From assembly GCF_016807805.1 (NCBI RefSeq), contig NZ_CP063362.1, positions 4,630,501-4,694,500 on the forward strand: a DNA stretch of 64,000 nt, written 5' to 3'. This document shows positions 26,424 to 35,325 of the stretch, piece by piece. Source of the stretch: Xanthobacter dioxanivorans (GTDB lineage Bacteria; Pseudomonadota; Alphaproteobacteria; Rhizobiales; Xanthobacteraceae). Below the pieces are notes generated by a model, which worked only from the letters and a program-made list of their open reading frames with translations, was not told the origin of the DNA and searched no databases. Each line of letters opens with the position of its first letter. Positions within the stretch are counted from its first letter, which is position 1. Both the position numbers and the translations under genes were made by a program.

Positions 26424-26954
26424 TCAGCCGGCCAGATCGACCACCAAAGGTCGCGGCAGGGGCTCCACCACGGTGTCCGGCCGGCTGCCGCGCCACATGG
26501 CCATGAGGAAACGGCCGGGGGCGCTCGCCGTGGTGAGGCCGGCATGCCAGACGCCGGCATCATAGAGGATGGCCTGCCCCGGCGCGCCGAGGAAGGCCGC
26601 CAGCGAGTGTGGATCCGGCCGCCCATCCGGGCCGGCCAGCGCCACCACAACTACGGGACGGGATTCGCTGATCGGAAGGAAGATCTGCGCGGTGTAGGGA
26701 TGAGCCTCCAGCTCGGTGATGGTCGCCGGCAGCGCCATTGGCCGCACGTCAAAATGCGACAGGCACAATTGCGGCGCGGTTTCGCGATGGGCCAGACAGG
26801 TGAGCAGATCCGTCCGGTCGGCGTGGCCGAGGTTCACCGTATAGGTCGCGTCCGTTACCAGCACTTGTCCGAAGCGACGGAACGCGTCGGCCGTCAGCGG
26901 CCGCAGGACGTGCGCGCTGGCCTCCGAGACCGGCACGCCTGTATCGGAACTCAT
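26424..26954 (-). CDS. allA: ureidoglycolate lyase family protein
   Basis: A 176-residue cupin-fold protein with AllA features: LRPLTADAFRRFGQVL at the start, CLSHFDVRPMALP, LEAHPYTAQIFLPI, and the C-terminal DAGVWHAGLTT histidine. AllA releases urea from ureidoglycolate to form glyoxylate in allantoin use. No other allantoin genes lie nearby, although a dihydropyrimidinase-type gene is at 29406, so it may act on another ureido acid. It is divergent from an FCD regulator at 27111, with a matching operator between them, which implies control by that regulator. Confidence 0.82.
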   Translation of the reverse strand: MSSDTGVPVSEASAHVLRPLTADAFRRFGQVLVTDATYTVNLGHADRTDLLTCLAHRETAPQLCLSHFDVRPMALPATITELEAHPYTAQIFLPISESRPVVVVALAGPDGRPDPHSLAAFLGAPGQAILYDAGVWHAGLTTASAPGRFLMAMWRGSRPDTVVEPLPRPLVVDLAG

Positions 26955-27023
26955 AGGCCTGTTCTTTCATCGTGGGGACGGGCAGAGCGGGCTGCCGGTG
27001 CGCGGGAACAAATCGTCTAGACT

Positions 27024-27049
27024 TACCAGTCTGACCAGTTTTAACTGGT
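27024..27049. promoter_or_regulatory. FCD/GntR operator between allA and its regulator
   Basis: ACCAGTT-TT-AACTGGT (27034-27049) is a perfect 7+7 dyad, and it overlaps TTACCAGTCTGACCAGT just upstream. The half-site CTGGT/ACCAG recurs at 29011-29027, matching the TGGTxxxACCA style of FCD-family GntR operators. Confidence 0.7.
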
Positions 27050-27110
27050 ATGCATAACGCAGTCGGCCCGGCGGCCCGTGAGGATGCAGGCGCGGCGCGC
27101 GAAGCGGAAC

Positions 27111-27806
27111 ATGAGTGTGCTGAAGAAAGCGACCCAACCGATCCCGATTCGCACCGCAGAGGCCATTCAGGCGCTGATCCGCGAGCGCGGGCTGAAGGCC
27201 GGCGATGCGCTCCCCGCCCAGCGGCAACTGGCCGATCATCTCGGGGTGTCACGCCCGTCGCTCCGGGAAGCGCTCTCCATTCTGGAGACCCTCGGGCTCA
27301 TCAGCGTGGAGGCGGGCCGCGGCGTCTATGTGATCGATCCGGCCACCCGGGCCGCAGCTCCGGCGCAATGGCGCTACAACCAGCTTTTCAGCCTGCGCGA
27401 CGTCTACCAGACCCGGCTTGCCATCGAGGGGCTGGCGGCCGCCCTCACCGCCGCGACGATCCATGGCGGTGTGATCGCCGAATTCGACGCCATCAGCAGC
27501 GTCATGGATGCCGCAGCCGAGCGGCGCGACGGCCTGGCGCTCGCCGACGCCGACACCCGCTTCCATGACCTGATCTTCTCGTTGTGCGGCAACGCCATGT
27601 TCCAGAAGCTCTATCAGGACATCCGTACCGTGTTCGTGGAAAGCCAGCGCATTCCCATGACCGAGCGCGAGCGACTGAGCGAAACGGCCGCCGAGCATCG
27701 CCGGGTGCTGGAAGCCTTCGCCGCCCGCCAACCGGAGGCGGCTCGGCGGGCGATGGAGAGCCACATCCTCAATTCTGCCGCACGGGCCGGCCTCACCATC
27801 CTGTGA
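27111..27806 (+). CDS. FadR/FCD-subfamily GntR regulator
   Basis: A 231-residue repressor from ATG 27111 (MSVLKKATQP). The winged HTH is typical (PAQRQLADHLGVSRPSLREAL, then GLISVEAGRGVYV) and the all-helical FCD effector domain has the metal-site residues (Asp and His in DADTRFHDLIF, later histidines in AEHRRVLEAF and MESHIL). It probably controls itself, the divergent allA-like gene and, through the related palindrome at 29011, the hydantoinase and aldolase genes. Ligands of this family are usually small organic acids. Confidence 0.92.
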   Translation: MSVLKKATQPIPIRTAEAIQALIRERGLKAGDALPAQRQLADHLGVSRPSLREALSILETLGLISVEAGRGVYVIDPATRAAAPAQWRYNQLFSLRDVYQTRLAIEGLAAALTAATIHGGVIAEFDAISSVMDAAAERRDGLALADADTRFHDLIFSLCGNAMFQKLYQDIRTVFVESQRIPMTERERLSETAAEHRRVLEAFAARQPEAARRAMESHILNSAARAGLTIL

Positions 27807-27850
27807 AACCGCGGCGGCCGGCCGCGCCCGCCCCATCCGCCAGTCTCTCG

Positions 27851-28594
27851 TCATGACGCGGCTCGAGCGGCAAGGGCCGCGACCAGTGCCGTTCCGCCGT
27901 CGACCAGCAGGTTGATGTCGTTGGTGGCGATCACCGTCTTTGCCCCCAGCGCAAAGGCATGGCTGGGGAGCAGCGATTCCGGTACGCCGATGACCGAGAA
28001 CTCCTTGCTGGCGGCGGCCGCCGCGGTGGCGATGCGGGCGAAGGCGTCGCGCACCCGCTCATGGCCCACATCGCCGGGATGTCCAAGGCTTACCGCCAGA
28101 TCGTTGGCGCCCACCATCAGCGCGTCGATGCCGGGAACGGCCGCGATCGCCTCCGCGTCCGCCAGTCCCTCGGCGCTTTCGATCATCGCCGTAACCCGGA
28201 CCTCGGCCTCGCAGCCGGCCATGAGCGTCTGCGGATCGACGGCCCGAAAGCCGAAGATGGCCAGCGGACTCGGCACGGAGCGGTTGCCCGCCGGCGCAAA
28301 GCGGGTGCGCTCGGCGATCCGGCGCGCCTGAGCCGCACTGTCCACGTGGGACACGATCACCCCCGTGGCACCACAGTCGAGCACCCGGGCAAGGTCGGGA
28401 TGGTCCGGCCCACCCACGCGAACCTCCACCGGAAAGCCGCCCATGCGCCCGGCAAGGCAGAGCGCGGTCACATCCCCGATGGCAAGTGCGCTGTGCTCCA
28501 TATCCGCCACCAACAGGTCGAAGCCGGCCGTGCGGGCGACGCTCACCACCTCTACGCTGCGAAAGACACAGGCGGCCAGACCAAATCGGGGCAT
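27851..28594 (-). CDS. HpcH/HpaI-family aldolase
   Basis: A 247-residue class II (metal-dependent) aldolase of the 4-hydroxy-2-oxoheptanedioate/citrate-lyase-beta type. Metal ligands are visible as Glu in AMIESAEGLADAEAI and Asp in MVGANDLAVSLG; the start GFDLLVADMEHSALAIGDV is characteristic. ATG 28594 (MPRFGLAA) has AGGAA upstream and fits the family length; an earlier in-frame ATG would add 41 unlikely residues. It should cleave a 2-oxo-4-hydroxy acid to pyruvate plus an aldehyde. It is divergent from the hydantoinase gene. Confidence 0.9.
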   Translation of the reverse strand: MPRFGLAACVFRSVEVVSVARTAGFDLLVADMEHSALAIGDVTALCLAGRMGGFPVEVRVGGPDHPDLARVLDCGATGVIVSHVDSAAQARRIAERTRFAPAGNRSVPSPLAIFGFRAVDPQTLMAGCEAEVRVTAMIESAEGLADAEAIAAVPGIDALMVGANDLAVSLGHPGDVGHERVRDAFARIATAAAAASKEFSVIGVPESLLPSHAFALGAKTVIATNDINLLVDGGTALVAALAARAAS

Positions 28595-29405
28595 CTGAAG
28601 TTCCTCGCGAACAGCACGGGCGACGGACGGGACACCTGGGCCGGCAGCTCGCCTCATGCGCGCGCCGGAAAGACCGGAAAGAATAAAACCTGACGGGCGG
28701 CTGGAATGACGCTCCACGCACGGCGGAAGACGAGAGGTCCGTTTCCAACGGCGCTGCCCGATCTCAAACAGAGATCACGGCCGCATCACGCTCGGAAAGC
28801 GCACGACAAGGGAAAGAACCTGACATCCGACATCCCTGCACCCGACTCGCGTGGAATTCCGATGCAAAATTAACAATATGATACCTAAACTCCGAACATA
28901 GATTGAATATATACTCCATAAATACTTATTATATTCAGGACATATCGCCGCCGAGAGCGGCATTATCCCGAAACTGAACGACAATGAAGGAAAATACAAT
29001 TCAGAACATCATCTGGTCTGACCAGATTTTCATAAGACTCCCTTCGGGGCAAGGCGCTTTTTTGGGCACCCCCATGGGAGCGAGCCCCAGCGGCCAAGCG
29101 GTGGCAAGCCAATCTGCTGACATATAAATATTTTCTCGTCCTTTCCCTCGTCCTCCTCCTCATTTGACAGGCCAGACCAGCTCAAGGTGCGGCAACATCC
29201 AGGTGTGTGTTCGGGCCACCATCTCGTCTGAAAATCCGCATCTGCCCAGTCTCGCGGCGTCGGTGACTGAAACTTCGCCAGTCCCTGATCTGGACCGGAA
29301 GGGCGCGATCCGCTCACACTGCCGCGGACTGGCCCGCTCCCCTTTCGTTCCGCCCGCGCCTCCCAACCGCCTGGAGCCGGCTGGCCCTCTTGCGGAGACC
29401 CAACC
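28595..29405. other. long divergent intergenic region, AT-rich core
   Basis: About 810 bases separate the aldolase and hydantoinase genes. The core (28790-29030) is much richer in AT than the window, with no credible gene, and contains the FCD-type palindrome at 29011-29027. The rest, towards 29405, returns to high GC without a convincing frame. Confidence 0.5.
29011..29027. promoter_or_regulatory. perfect FCD/GntR-type palindrome
   Basis: ATCTGGTCTGACCAGAT is a perfect 8+1+8 dyad in the AT-rich part of the divergent region. It shares the CTGGTCTGACCAG core with the site at 27024-27049 upstream of the FCD regulator, suggesting that this regulator also controls the divergent aldolase and hydantoinase genes. 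Confidence 0.7.
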
Positions 29406-30824
29406 TTGCCCGAGTTCGATCTCGCCATTCGCGGCGGCACCATCGTGACCGCCGCCGACACAATGAAGGCCGATATCGGCATTCGCGATGGCCGCATCGC
29501 CACCCTGTCCGCCTCCGTCACCGGCGCCGCGCGCGAGATCGACGCCACCGGCCTTTTGGTGCTGCCGGGTGGCATCGACAGCCATGTCCACATCTCCCAG
29601 TATCAGGGACCGGACATCTCCATGGCCGATGATTTCGCAAGCGCCACCGCGGCGGCGGCGGCCGGCGGCAACACCTGCGTGATGCCGTTCGCGCTCCAGC
29701 AGCGGGGCACCTCGCTACGCCGGTGCGTGGAAGAGTACCGGGCGCTGGCGGAAGGCCGGTGCATCATCGATACCGCCTTCCACCTGATCATTTCCGACCC
29801 GACGCCGGAGGTGCTGGGGCAGGAACTCCCGGCGCTCGTCAAGGATGGCTACACGTCGTTCAAGGTGTTCATGACCTATGACGATCTGGTGCTGAACGAC
29901 CGTCAGCTCCTGGAGGTGTTCGAGGTCGCCCGGCGCGAGCAGGCGCTGGTCATGGTCCATTGCGAGGGCTATGACGCCATCCGCTACATGACCGAGCGGC
30001 TTGAACGCTCCGGCCAAACCCGTCCCTTCTTCCACGCGGCCTCCCGGCCGCAGGTGGTGGAACGCGAGGCCGCCCACCGCGCCATCAGCCATGCCGAACT
30101 GGTGGATGTCCCGATCGTGATCGTGCACGTTTCCGGTCGCGAGGCGATGGAACAGGTGCGCTGGGCGCAGCAGCGCGGCATGAAGATCTATGCTGAGACC
30201 TGCCCGCAATACATCACCCTGACGGCGGAAGACCTGGATGGGCTCAACATGGAGGGGGCGAAATATGTCTGCTCCCCGCCGCCGCGGGATGCGGACAGCC
30301 AAGCCGCCATTTGGGAGGGGCTGACGCAGGGCGTGTTCCAGACCTTCTCGTCGGATCACTGTCCGTTCCGCTACGATGCCGTGGACGGCAAGCTGAACCC
30401 AAAGGCACGCACCTCCTTCCGTTGGGTTCCGAACGGCATTCCGGGCGTGGAGACGCGCCTGCCGATCCTGTTCTCGGAAGGGGTATCGAAGGGCCGAATC
30501 TCGCTGCAGACCTTCGTGGCGCTGACCGCCACCAACCATGCGCGCCTGTACGGCCTTTATCCGCAGAAGGGCTCCATCGGTGTCGGCTTCGATGCCGACA
30601 TTACCCTGTGGGATCCAGCCAAGCGCGAAACCATCCGGCAGGAGATCCTCCATCACGGCGCCGACTACACCCCGTGGGAAGGCTTCGCTGTGACGGGTTG
30701 GCCGGTGATGACGCTCTCCCGGGGCGTCGTGGTCGCCGAGGATGGCAAGGTGACCGGGACCGCCGGGCATGGGCAGATCCTGTCGCGGGACATTTCCGAC
30801 TTCGCCCGGCCGCGGGGGCTGTGA
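29406..30824 (+). CDS. dihydropyrimidinase/hydantoinase-type amidohydrolase
   Basis: A 472-residue cyclic amidohydrolase with a binuclear metal site: His pair in GGIDSHVHISQYQG, the carboxylated Lys in GYTSFKVFMTYDD, His in VMVHCEGYD and VIVHVSGREA, and Asp in TFSSDHCPFRYD. The usual length is 460-480. It starts at TTG 29406 with GGAG seven bases upstream. It should open a hydantoin, dihydropyrimidine or related cyclic ureide; the product would be an N-carbamoyl acid, but no carbamoylase gene is adjacent. The AllA-like protein nearby could fit further ureido breakdown. An FCD palindrome lies 380 bases upstream. Confidence 0.92.
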   Translation: MPEFDLAIRGGTIVTAADTMKADIGIRDGRIATLSASVTGAAREIDATGLLVLPGGIDSHVHISQYQGPDISMADDFASATAAAAAGGNTCVMPFALQQRGTSLRRCVEEYRALAEGRCIIDTAFHLIISDPTPEVLGQELPALVKDGYTSFKVFMTYDDLVLNDRQLLEVFEVARREQALVMVHCEGYDAIRYMTERLERSGQTRPFFHAASRPQVVEREAAHRAISHAELVDVPIVIVHVSGREAMEQVRWAQQRGMKIYAETCPQYITLTAEDLDGLNMEGAKYVCSPPPRDADSQAAIWEGLTQGVFQTFSSDHCPFRYDAVDGKLNPKARTSFRWVPNGIPGVETRLPILFSEGVSKGRISLQTFVALTATNHARLYGLYPQKGSIGVGFDADITLWDPAKRETIRQEILHHGADYTPWEGFAVTGWPVMTLSRGVVVAEDGKVTGTAGHGQILSRDISDFARPRGL

Positions 30825-30953
30825 GCGCCCACGGCCCCGGGGCGCGATCGGGGCCGACGCTCGGGTCCTGCCCGCCCGGTCCTGCCCGCCGGTCCCGGGC
30901 GGGAGACCGGCTACGGCCATGCCGAGGTCGGGCGGCGGCGCACGCCCGGTCCA

Positions 30954-32483
30954 TCAGCCGGTGTGCTGCTCTTCCGCCGCCTGCACCATCCGCCGCTTCA
31001 CCTTGCCGAAGCCGTCCCGTGGCAGGGCGGCCACAACGGAGAGGCTCTTCGGCAGTTCATCGGCCGCGAGCAATCCGGCGCAGTGCCGGCGCACGTCAGC
31101 CAGCGTCACCGGAGCGGCGGGATCGGCCGGCTCTATCACCACATGCACGCGCTGGCCCCAGTCGCGGTCATCAAGGCCCACGGCCACCACATCGCGCACC
31201 CCCGGGCAGGACAGCACGGCCGCCTCCACCTTCTCGGGATGCACCTTCACGCCGCCGGAGTTGATCACATCGTCCCGCCGGCCGGCGAGATGGACATAAC
31301 CGTCGCCATCCACGAAGGCCATGTCGCCGACGCTCACGAAGCCGTCCGCGTCCTCGCGGGAAGCCACGCCGGGGTCGAGATAGCGAACCCGCGCTTCCGG
31401 GGCCACATGGCCGTCGCGGCGCATGAAGAGCTCGCCGACTTCGCCCGCAGGCAGCAGCGCGCCGGCGGCGGCGTAAATCCGCGCCGCGCTCTGGAAGGGG
31501 CGGCCGACGGAGCCGCGATGACCCAGCCATTCGGTGCCGGTGATGATGGTCTGGCCAACATTCTCGCCGGAGCCGTACATCTCCGTCACCCGCGCCGGAC
31601 CGAGGCGCTCGATCCAGGCCGCCTTGAGCCAGCCCGGGCAGGGTGCGCCGGTGTGGTACAGCGCCTCCAGCGAGGCGAGGCTGCGCGGGCGCCGGGCATC
31701 TGCATCCAGCATGCGCACCATCATGGTGGGGACCACCATGGCGAACCCGACGCCGAAACGGTCGATGGCATCGAGCGCAAGGTTCGCGCCGAAGGCCTCC
31801 AGCACCACGAGATGATGTCCCTCGAACAACCCCATCTGCGCCCAGGTGAGCGGCGCGTTGTGGGACATGGCGCCCGCCACCAGTTGCACCTGGTCGGCCC
31901 GGAAGCCGAGCGCCGGCGCCACGTCCCCCCAGGGCCGGCCGGGCACGAAGCGCCAGGGTAGATCGTCGGCCATCAGTTTGGAGACGCCGGTGGACCCGCC
32001 GGAGAGCAGGATCTTGCCCGGCCGCGATACCTGGTCGGGCACGACCGCCTCCGCCCGATTGGCGACGTCCTCCCAAAAGCCGGGCAGCGGCGCTACCCGG
32101 TGATCTTCCGGGACCACGGCGGGGGGCACGACGACGAGCGCCGCCTTCGCGCGGTCCCACATGCCGGCCAGGATGGCGGCCGGCTGGCGGTGATCGAAGG
32201 CCAGCACGGTCCCACCCATGCGCCACACGCCCAGGACGAGGGCGATGTGGGCGAGCCCGTTGGGCAGGCCGATGCCCACCACGCTGCCCTGCCCGAGGCC
32301 CCGACCCATGAGGGCGCCGGCGATCCGGTCCACCAGGCGGTCGAGGGCCTCCCAGCCGATGGGCTGGGCTGTGCCGTCCGGGGACAGCACCGTGATGGCC
32401 GTGGCGCTGCCGCGCGCGCGGGCATGGCCGCGTAGGCGGGCGCCGAAGGTCACGGACGCATCGGCAGGGTCGGGAGCGATCAT
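30954..32483 (-). CDS. AMP-forming acyl-CoA ligase
   Basis: A 509-residue ANL-superfamily enzyme from ATG 32483 (MIAPDPADAS). The phosphate loop is ILLSGGSTGVSKLM, the A5 motif is YGSGENVGQT, the hinge is GRRDDVINSGGVKVHPEKVE, and the adenylation Lys is in PRDGFGKVKRR. It should convert a carboxylate, ATP and CoA to acyl-CoA, AMP and pyrophosphate. The A5 motif GSGE is unusual (commonly G-[ST]-T-E). It is convergent with the hydantoinase gene and precedes no partner on its own strand other than the DapA gene upstream. Confidence 0.9.
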   Translation of the reverse strand: MIAPDPADASVTFGARLRGHARARGSATAITVLSPDGTAQPIGWEALDRLVDRIAGALMGRGLGQGSVVGIGLPNGLAHIALVLGVWRMGGTVLAFDHRQPAAILAGMWDRAKAALVVVPPAVVPEDHRVAPLPGFWEDVANRAEAVVPDQVSRPGKILLSGGSTGVSKLMADDLPWRFVPGRPWGDVAPALGFRADQVQLVAGAMSHNAPLTWAQMGLFEGHHLVVLEAFGANLALDAIDRFGVGFAMVVPTMMVRMLDADARRPRSLASLEALYHTGAPCPGWLKAAWIERLGPARVTEMYGSGENVGQTIITGTEWLGHRGSVGRPFQSAARIYAAAGALLPAGEVGELFMRRDGHVAPEARVRYLDPGVASREDADGFVSVGDMAFVDGDGYVHLAGRRDDVINSGGVKVHPEKVEAAVLSCPGVRDVVAVGLDDRDWGQRVHVVIEPADPAAPVTLADVRRHCAGLLAADELPKSLSVVAALPRDGFGKVKRRMVQAAEEQHTG

Positions 32484-32615
32484 GGTGCGGAAACCCTCGG
32501 AGACGAAACGGGGCGAAAGGGCAAGGGCTGGGCGAAGGGCGCCAGAGCGCCGGCCTGTCGCGGAATCCACCGGGGCGCCCGGAGAGCCCGAGGCTGGCGC
32601 ATCCCGCCCACAGGG

Positions 32616-33494
32616 TCAAACGAGGCAGAGGCTTTCCAGCACGGCCTTGAGGGGCGCGCTCCGGTCTTCCGGAAGGGGGAGGCGGGGCGCGCGCGGCGGG
32701 CCGCCCGGCTGGCCGATCATGCCGAGGGCCGCTTTGGTGGCGGACACATAAAGGTCGCCGGCCAGTGCATCCAGCAGCGGGGCGACGCGGTCGGCGATCG
32801 CCCGGCCGCCGGCGAAGTCGTTCTCGACGACGGTGCGGGTGTAAAGCTCCGCCGAGAGCGCTGGGGCAATGTTGGAGAAGACGGAGACATAGCCCGCCGC
32901 GCCCACCCGGTAGCTCTCCCACGGATGATAGCCGGAAAACACGGTCATGCGGTCGCCGCACAGCCGGATGATCTCCGCCGTGCGCGGCACGCTGCCGCTC
33001 GATTCCTTGATGTAGGAGACGTTGTCGATCTCCGACAGCCGGGCGACCAGCCGCGCCGGCAGGTCCACATTGGACGTGAAGGGGTTGTTGTAGATCATGA
33101 TCGGAATGTGGATCGCCGCGGCGATCGTCCGGTAATGAGCATAGATCTCGTCCGTCGTGGGCGAGGAATAGAAGGGCGGGATGATCATCACGCCGTCGGC
33201 GCCGATGCTTTCCGCCTCCCGTGTCAGTTCGACCGCCTCGTTCGTCCACTCGGCCGCGGTGCCGATGAGGACAGGCACGCGCCCGGCGGCGGCCTCCACC
33301 ACGATCTCGCCCACCCGGCGGCGCTCGGCGCGGGTGAGCGACAGGAATTCACCGGTGGAGCCGAGCGGAATGAGGCCGTGGACCCCCTCGCGCACCTGCC
33401 AGTCCACAAAGCGGGCGAGCCCCTCCGCGTCCAGGCGCCCATCGGCTGTGAACGGGGTGACCATCACGGTGAAACTGCCTCGGAAGGACGTCAC
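32616..33494 (-). CDS. DapA-superfamily synthase/lyase, classical active site
   Basis: A 292-residue barrel with the full dihydrodipicolinate-synthase-like set: substrate loop PLGSTGEFLSLT, catalytic Tyr in IPIMIYNNPFTSN and Schiff-base Lys in SYIKESSGS. Its motifs differ from the two NGHAGE paralogues at 24177 and 35326. Family members include DapA, 4-hydroxy-2-oxoglutarate aldolase and keto-deoxy sugar acid lyases; catabolic context argues against lysine synthesis. It is divergent from the tautomerase gene, with the palindrome 33585-33607 between them. Confidence 0.9.
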   Translation of the reverse strand: MTSFRGSFTVMVTPFTADGRLDAEGLARFVDWQVREGVHGLIPLGSTGEFLSLTRAERRRVGEIVVEAAAGRVPVLIGTAAEWTNEAVELTREAESIGADGVMIIPPFYSSPTTDEIYAHYRTIAAAIHIPIMIYNNPFTSNVDLPARLVARLSEIDNVSYIKESSGSVPRTAEIIRLCGDRMTVFSGYHPWESYRVGAAGYVSVFSNIAPALSAELYTRTVVENDFAGGRAIADRVAPLLDALAGDLYVSATKAALGMIGQPGGPPRAPRLPLPEDRSAPLKAVLESLCLV

Positions 33495-33584
33495 GGCACA
33501 AGCTCCGGCATGGGGCGAAAAGGGGCCCGCATCCTGCGGACTCGCGGGACGCTATCCGCCAGGCAGTGGGCACGAGATTATTAT

Positions 33585-33607
33585 TTGATCTGACATATGC
33601 AGATCAA
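33585..33607. promoter_or_regulatory. palindromic operator, TTGATC class
   Basis: TTGATCTG and CAGATCAA form a perfect 8+8 dyad around a 7-base spacer (ACATATG), followed at once by another TCTGATCA element (33614-33621). It lies in the divergent region between the DapA-type and tautomerase genes. A related dyad is at 34094-34111. Confidence 0.65.
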
Positions 33608-33706
33608 GTTGACATCTGATCATATTTTTAGCCAATCAATGTTCAGATGGCAGGAGCGGCGCGGCAGCGTCGGCCCTCTGCCGGAGCCTTTGCGCAGGAC
33701 CCCGCC

Positions 33707-34102
33707 ATGCCCTTCCTCGAAGTGAATGACTTTCCCGGCGCGGACGGGCGCGCGCCTGTCGCCCGGGCTGAAGCCGCCCGGCACATGACCGCGGTATTGG
33801 CCCGATGCTGGGGCATCGATCCGGCCATCATCTCCTGCTATTTCCAGCTGTCTCCCGCCGATGCCTACGCCCATGCGGGCGAGATGCCGGCGCCGGCGGA
33901 TACGCGGCGGATCTTTGTGAAGCTGCATGCCATCGCCCGCACGGCAGACATGCGGCGGATGGCCGCTGCGGCCGTTACCCGCGCTGCGGCGCAGAGCTAC
34001 GACGTCCCGGAAAAGGCCGTCGTGATCTATTTCTTCGAGCGCACGGTGAGCGAAATCGCCCATGGCGGCGTGCTCGAAGGCGGCACGAGCCACATGACTT
34101 GA
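33707..34102 (+). CDS. tautomerase-superfamily protein (Pro1)
   Basis: A 131-residue protein starting at ATG 33707 with MPFLEVNDFPG, so that Pro would be the N-terminal catalytic base after Met removal, as in 4-oxalocrotonate tautomerase and related enzymes. The length, twice that of a 4-OT subunit, fits the MIF or trimeric two-motif groups; a helix with AEAARHMTAVLARCWGI and the strand AVVIYFFERT support the fold. A longer in-frame start would bury Pro and is rejected. It may isomerise a 2-hydroxydienoate or similar intermediate; its stop codon lies inside the operator at 34094. Confidence 0.78.
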   Translation: MPFLEVNDFPGADGRAPVARAEAARHMTAVLARCWGIDPAIISCYFQLSPADAYAHAGEMPAPADTRRIFVKLHAIARTADMRRMAAAAVTRAAAQSYDVPEKAVVIYFFERTVSEIAHGGVLEGGTSHMT

Positions 34103-34111
34103 TCAAATCAT
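34094..34111. promoter_or_regulatory. near-perfect palindrome, TTGATCAA core
   Basis: ATGACTTGATCAAATCAT matches its reverse complement at 16 of 18 positions. It overlaps the tautomerase stop and lies 32 bases before the GTG start of the acyl-CoA dehydrogenase gene, consistent with an operator of the same class as 33585-33607. Confidence 0.6.
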
Positions 34112-34142
34112 AGCCTTTTTGGAATTCGGGAGATCAAAGACC

Positions 34143-35285
34143 GTGCATCGCTTGCTCACCGGCGACCAGCGCCTCGTCATCGACACGGCCCGCCGCTTTG
34201 CCGAGGCCGAGATCTTGCCGGCCGCCGCCGCCATCGACCGGGACAACCGCTTCCCGCGGGAGCTGTATCGCGGGCTGGCGGAGCTCGGCCTGTTCGGCAT
34301 CGGTCTCGCCGAGGAGAAAGGCGGCGCCGGGATGGACGCGGCCACCGCCTGCCTGGTGATGGAGGAGATCGCCCGCTGCTCAGGCGCCGTGGGCAATGCC
34401 TTCGCCATTCCGGTGGAGGCCGCGCGCTTCCTCGCCGAACATGGCGGCCCGGTACATCAGGCCCTCGTGCCGGGTGTGCTCGCCGGCGATGTCATCGTCG
34501 CCACCGCCGCGACCGAACCGGATTACGGGTCCGACGTGGCGGGCCTGCGCACCCAAGCGGTGCGTGACGGGGACGATTATGTGATCACCGGCACCAAGGC
34601 CTGGGTCACCTTCGGCGAGATCGCCCATGTGGTGCTGGTGTTCGCCAAGACCGACCCGCAGGCGGGCCAACGCGGCCTCAGCTGCATCATGGTGGAGACC
34701 GATCGCCCCGGCATCAGCCGCGGCAAGGCCGAGGAGCTCTTGGGCATGCACGGCCTAGCCGAATGCGGCCTCAGCTTCGATGGCGTGCGGGTGCCCGTCG
34801 CCAACCGTCTGGGGCCGGAGAACGGCGCCTTCAAGATGGCCATGGCCAACTTCAACTTCTCGCGGTTGATGATGGCCTCCATGGCGCTCGGCATGGCGCA
34901 GGCCGGCCTTGAGGATGCCCTGGCCTATTCCCAGAGCCGCATCCAGTTCGGCGCGCCCATCGCCAGCTTCCAGGCAGTTCAGTTCATGCTGGCGGACATG
35001 TCCACGGAGATTTCCGCCGCGCGCCTGCTCATCCAGCACGCCGCGCGGCTGATGGATGCCGGCCACGAGATCGCGCGGGAGGCAGCGGAGGCCAAGCTGT
35101 TCGCCACCGACATGGCCAACCGCGCCATCTCCAACGCCCTCCAGATCCATGGGGGGAATGGCTATTCCCGCGCCTATCGGGTGGAGCGGCTCTACCGGGA
35201 TGTCCGCCTCTCCCAGATCTATGAAGGCACCAACCAGATCCAGCGGCTGATCATCGCCCGCCAGCTCGCCCGCGCGCACGGCTGA
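34143..35285 (+). CDS. acyl-CoA dehydrogenase, Gln at the usual catalytic Glu
   Basis: A 380-residue FAD-dependent acyl-CoA dehydrogenase from GTG 34143 with GGGAG upstream (a TTG at 34119 is the alternative). Signatures: ATEPDYGSDVAGLRT, ITGTKAWVTFGE, SRIQFGAPIASFQ, IHGGNGYSRAYRVERLYRD. The C-terminal motif is IYEGTNQIQR, where most members have Glu in place of Gln; the isovaleryl-type alternative Glu is also not evident (NFSRLMMASMALG). Some actinobacterial homologues share TNQ, so activity is not excluded. It precedes an NGHAGE-type DapA gene, repeating the pairing seen at 22129-25109. Confidence 0.9.
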   Translation: MHRLLTGDQRLVIDTARRFAEAEILPAAAAIDRDNRFPRELYRGLAELGLFGIGLAEEKGGAGMDAATACLVMEEIARCSGAVGNAFAIPVEAARFLAEHGGPVHQALVPGVLAGDVIVATAATEPDYGSDVAGLRTQAVRDGDDYVITGTKAWVTFGEIAHVVLVFAKTDPQAGQRGLSCIMVETDRPGISRGKAEELLGMHGLAECGLSFDGVRVPVANRLGPENGAFKMAMANFNFSRLMMASMALGMAQAGLEDALAYSQSRIQFGAPIASFQAVQFMLADMSTEISAARLLIQHAARLMDAGHEIAREAAEAKLFATDMANRAISNALQIHGGNGYSRAYRVERLYRDVRLSQIYEGTNQIQRLIIARQLARAHG

Positions 35286-35325
35286 GCCCGGCGCCCGCCC
35301 GCCCCACCGACGCAAGGAGCCCGCC

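Noticed and set aside
29715..30920. 401-codon open frame on the minus strand
   Set aside because: Antisense to the hydantoinase gene, whose metal ligands are all present.
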